From a virus: DNA of 38,396 nucleotides. The number at the start of each line of letters is the position of its first letter. Positions within the stretch are counted from its first letter, which is position 1. Made by a program: the position numbers and the translations under genes. Location: the IMG/VR virus record IMGVR_UViG_3300002242_000342, positions 1-38,396 of that record; one strand, written 5' to 3'. The notes beneath the pieces are model-generated. The model did not search any database and was not told the origin of the DNA. It worked only from the letters and a program-made list of their open reading frames with translations. This document shows positions 36,243-38,396 of this stretch, in pieces.

Positions 36243-36476
36243 ATGGCACCAGAAATACTAGGCTTTAGGGTCATGAGGCGATCCGAACTGGATATGCTCA
36301 CGTCACTTGTCAAGCTGATGTCAATACCAGACATGAAAGAACTACTGGAAGAGATTGAGAAAGAGACAAGGGTGTTTGAGATGACGGGGGACAAGGCTGC
36401 AGTGGAATTTTTGTACGACGTAGAGTCGCTTGTGTTGGCCGAATACTGGTCACGGGGGTTAGTAAAGACAAAATGA
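36243..36476 (+). CDS. Hypothetical helical protein, 77 residues
   Basis: Start after GGGAGGATAGA. Helical with charged repeats (DMKELLEEIEKETRVFEMTG). Not recognised. It overlaps the next start by four bases. Confidence 0.65.
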   Translation: MAPEILGFRVMRRSELDMLTSLVKLMSIPDMKELLEEIEKETRVFEMTGDKAAVEFLYDVESLVLAEYWSRGLVKTK

Positions 36477-36670
36477 TTAGCGAAACGACCAGACAACTAG
36501 CGCTGCTAGACGAAGAAATCAAAAGTTTGCGGAACCAACTAGCGTCCATGGCCGGATTACGGCAAGCGGCGATACGAAAGACCCGCGAACACATCCAAGA
36601 CGCCATGTTTGTGCTTGAGGAAGAGAAATTAGAGGTTCTGTGGGAGGAACAAGATGGTATTGATAGCTAA
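36473..36670 (+). CDS. Hypothetical coiled-coil protein, 65 residues
   Basis: ATGA overlap with the previous stop. Nearly all of it is predicted coiled coil (LALLDEEIKSLRNQLASMAG, EEEKLEVLWEEQDG). Not recognised. Confidence 0.6.
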   Translation: MISETTRQLALLDEEIKSLRNQLASMAGLRQAAIRKTREHIQDAMFVLEEEKLEVLWEEQDGIDS

Positions 36671-36884
36671 ACACGAAGAATACGGGGAAATTACAGCGTC
36701 TAACGCGGGTGCTGTGGCTGTATTTCTGGGTGTAGACTACTATAAGGTGGTAGAATGCGCAAACAAGGGTCTTAGCATCCAGGGTTGGGCGCTAAATTGG
36801 GACGATGACTTGCCAGAGGAGTTCCCAGACGACGATGACACCATGGACCTGGACGACGAAGAGTCCTGGAATAGAAAAATATAA
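36654..36884 (+). CDS. Hypothetical protein with acidic tail, 76 residues
   Basis: The front (EYGEITASNAGAVAVFLGVD) looks like a small helix-turn-helix or winged segment, and the last 30 residues are very acidic (DDDLPEEFPDDDDTMDLDDE), which could mimic DNA. Function unknown. Start after GGAGG, overlapping the coiled-coil gene. Confidence 0.6.
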   Translation: MVLIAKHEEYGEITASNAGAVAVFLGVDYYKVVECANKGLSIQGWALNWDDDLPEEFPDDDDTMDLDDEESWNRKI

Positions 36885-36892
36885 GAAACTTG

Positions 36893-36921
36893 TTGCGCGG
36901 GGGCGATCCCCTGCCTACTAT
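36893..36921 (+). promoter_or_regulatory. Weak sigma70-type promoter
   Basis: TTGCGC and TACTAT are 17 bases apart. Confidence 0.5.
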
Positions 36922-36946
36922 ATTGGTGTAACGAAGGAGACACACC

Positions 36947-37324
36947 ATGGAAATCAAAACTAAATGTAACAAGTGTGACGGAAGCGGAATCATCAGAGCG
37001 TTCATGCACATCCAGAATGGCCAGTGTTTCTCTTGCAAGGGTAAAGGTCACTTCGTTACGACCGAGGCTAAAGAGGCTCGCAAGGCTAAGCGCAAGGCTG
37101 CTAAGAAAGCAGAAATCGAGGCACGCGCTCTTGAGTATACCGCTAAGTCTGACGCGCTGGTTGCCAAGTACGCAAACGACGCACGGATTGGACCAGAGCG
37201 CAAGGCCATGTGTGAGAAGCACGACTGCGTGGCCCGTGAAACAGCGGAAATACTGCACAAGTGGGACTCAACACCGGGTTGGGCAGACAAATACCACTGG
37301 ATTGCGCGGAATCTCGCAAGATAA
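36947..37324 (+). CDS. DnaJ-type zinc-finger protein, 125 residues
   Basis: The first 36 residues carry CNKCDGSG (Cys7, Cys10) and CFSCKGKG (Cys27, Cys30), the two CxxCxGxG halves of one DnaJ-type zinc centre. A long basic helix (EARKAKRKAAKKAEIEARAL) and a final helical part follow. No J domain is present, so it is not a full co-chaperone. Start at 36947 after AAGGAGACACACC. Confidence 0.8.
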   Translation: MEIKTKCNKCDGSGIIRAFMHIQNGQCFSCKGKGHFVTTEAKEARKAKRKAAKKAEIEARALEYTAKSDALVAKYANDARIGPERKAMCEKHDCVARETAEILHKWDSTPGWADKYHWIARNLAR

Positions 37325-37326
37325 TC

Positions 37327-37355
37327 TTGACAAGGCAGTAACTGATGCCTACATT
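37327..37355 (+). promoter_or_regulatory. Sigma70-type promoter
   Basis: TTGACA and TACATT are 17 bases apart. Confidence 0.75.
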
Positions 37356-37376
37356 ATAGGCATAACAGGAGAAATC

Positions 37377-37571
37377 ATGGAAACGCAAGCATTATACGGA
37401 CAAGAGTCATACGAAGAATACACATTTTTCGCAACACGCCAAAAAGCGGTGGAGTACGTTATCGCAATGGAAGGGGAATGTCGCGGCAAGCGCGTATCTT
37501 GGCCTAAGCAGTCGCACTGGGGCGATTGGTTTACAATTAATCGGGTTTCTTACAAGCCCACGTGGAGGTAA
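37377..37571 (+). CDS. Hypothetical protein, 64 residues
   Basis: Start after AGGAGAAATC. Aromatic-rich (GQESYEEYTFFATRQKAVEY, SHWGDWFTINRV). Not recognised. GGAGG for the next microprotein lies at its stop codon. Confidence 0.6.
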   Translation: METQALYGQESYEEYTFFATRQKAVEYVIAMEGECRGKRVSWPKQSHWGDWFTINRVSYKPTWR

Positions 37572-37573
37572 TT

Positions 37574-37660
37574 ATGGAAAAGAGAATGAACAATGCAGTG
37601 CTGGCTTGCTGGCTTTGGGCGCTAACGTGGTGCGGATTGATCCACACTGGGGTCTTGTAA
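37574..37660 (+). CDS. Membrane microprotein, 28 residues, upstream of the Mrr-like nuclease
   Basis: A strong GGAGGTAATT precedes the ATG. It has a basic start (MEKRMNN) and one hydrophobic, tryptophan-rich stretch (AVLACWLWALTWCGLI). The TAATG overlap with the nuclease gene makes the two a coupled pair. Function unknown; a partner or regulator of the nuclease is plausible. Confidence 0.6.
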   Translation: MEKRMNNAVLACWLWALTWCGLIHTGVL

Positions 37661-38238
37661 TGAGTAAAGAATTCGTGGTGGCTGCACTGGTAATAATGAT
37701 GGTGGTATTCCCGATGGCGATAGGCATCGCAACAGGAAACGCTGAAGACGTGGTGGAAGTGATTGCAGGGTCGGTGCCCTGTGTCCTCTTGTTCCTGGCC
37801 TTCTCTGGCCTGATGGTCTGGCTATTCAGCACATTCACAAGGGACGAGCGTCGTGAGGTGGAAGTCACCAGAGAATACGCAGCCCAGGGCTACACGCCAG
37901 GGATGTGCGGGCACAAGTACGAGCACTTCGTGGCTGCTCAATTGCGGAACTTCGGGTGGAGCGCACACGTGACACAGGGTTCAGGAGACCAGGGAGTGGA
38001 CATAATAGCACGCAAGGGGCTGTTCGTTATGGCTGTGCAGTGCAAGCGTTATGCAAGCAACGTGGGCAACAAGGCTGTCCAGGAAGTATTCGCGGGTGCT
38101 AGTTTCATTGACGCTGACTTGGCTGTTGTGGTCACGGATTCCGGGTACACACAGAGTGCAAGGACGTTGGCCAACAAGCTGGGTGTCAAGTTGGCCCACC
38201 ATTCACAAATTGGCAGTTTTAAGATAGTGGTTGAGTAG
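37660..38238 (+). CDS. Membrane-anchored Mrr-like restriction endonuclease
   Basis: The product has 192 residues. Two hydrophobic segments (about 5-25 and 34-58) come first, then a cytoplasmic Mrr-type nuclease domain (about 80-192): Glu88 in KYEHFVAAQL, Asp114 in GDQGVDIIA and Gln127-Cys-Lys129 in AVQCKRY give the E, D and QxK of that fold, followed by LAVVVTDSGYTQSA, a standard Mrr segment. These enzymes cut DNA; membrane anchoring suggests action on DNA at entry, for example against rival phages, though this is inference. The start is at 37660 through coupling with the microprotein. Confidence 0.85.
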   Translation: MSKEFVVAALVIMMVVFPMAIGIATGNAEDVVEVIAGSVPCVLLFLAFSGLMVWLFSTFTRDERREVEVTREYAAQGYTPGMCGHKYEHFVAAQLRNFGWSAHVTQGSGDQGVDIIARKGLFVMAVQCKRYASNVGNKAVQEVFAGASFIDADLAVVVTDSGYTQSARTLANKLGVKLAHHSQIGSFKIVVE

Positions 38239-38396
38239 ATACTGCGTGGGGTCGTAAAAATTTTAAAATTCAATTTTTGAAAATGCGTGTGGTCGCGTGC
38301 GATTCTATAGTGCGAGAGTGACCTGCCCACGACCCTACCTCCGCCCGAGGGAACTTTGACCCCAGGGGTACCCCCTGCCGATCGCCGGGACCCGTC
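38239..38396. other. Gene-free right end with palindromes
   Basis: Two elements stand out. One is an AT-rich imperfect palindrome at about 38258-38284 (ATTTTAAAATT facing AATTTTTGAAAAT). The other is a GC-rich end with CAGGGGTACCCCCTG at 38363-38377. No gene is seen. It might be the approach to another operon, a terminal (cos-type) region, or simply where the window was cut. Confidence 0.35.

Noticed and set aside
1-38396. CRISPR arrays, tRNAs, insertion sequences, integrase or attachment sites
   Set aside because: No regularly spaced repeats, no cloverleaf with a CCA-type end, no transposase or recombinase motif was seen on either strand by eye.

Overview
The window is a block of a tailed double-stranded DNA phage genome (or a very similar prophage). 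No chromosomal housekeeping gene, rRNA or tRNA was seen. The head and tail genes follow the order of HK97-like long, non-contractile-tailed phages (siphovirus type): portal, prohead protease/scaffold, major capsid, head-tail connector, neck and tail completion proteins, tail tube, a frameshifted pair of tail chaperones, and tape measure. No sheath or baseplate-wedge genes are visible. The host is probably Gram-negative: there is a lipobox lipoprotein and a signal-peptide protein, and the promoters are TTGACA/TATAAT-like with GGAGG ribosome sites. A marine gammaproteobacterium is a guess only. No integrase, DNA polymerase or recognisable endolysin was found, so the window is only part of the genome. 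The tape measure gene is cut at position 1.

Layout. Positions 1-17365 (minus strand) carry the virion morphogenesis genes, read from portal to tape measure. Extra genes are inserted among them: a NAD-binding epimerase-like protein, a tandem glycosyltransferase with TPR-like repeats, and a GIY-YIG nuclease-like gene. Positions 17366-17681 are an AT-rich, palindrome-rich divergent intergenic region. Positions 17682-23227 (mostly plus) hold two small genes, a metallophosphoesterase with an N-terminal helix-turn-helix-like segment, and the large terminase of the lambda gpA type. One minus-strand gene lies among them. Positions 23314-23727 hold a small minus-strand structural-like gene. Positions 23900-29716 (plus) are a dense early-type region of small genes, including a DUF3310 protein, an MT-A70 adenine methyltransferase, a GIY-YIG nuclease and several single-helix microproteins. 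Positions 29713-35172 (minus) encode tail-fibre and tip proteins. Positions 35319-38238 (plus) are a second small-gene region with a lipoprotein, a DnaJ-type zinc protein and a membrane-anchored Mrr-like nuclease.

Regulation. Two promoter classes can be read by eye. The plus-strand small-gene operons each begin with a sigma70-type promoter whose spacer is almost always exactly 17 bp. The structural genes, and the terminase on the other strand, are preceded by a different element, GGG(A/G)TATAA(A/C), with no -35 box. It looks like a phage late promoter. In several places this element (or a sigma70 promoter) is followed within about 100 bases by a strong terminator and no convincing gene, which suggests short non-coding transcripts or attenuated leaders.

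The best leads are the late-promoter array with its promoter-terminator units, the nested scaffold start inside the protease gene, the CCCTTTA frameshift site in the tail chaperones, the glycosyltransferase/epimerase cargo inside the virion operon, and the set of transmembrane microproteins.
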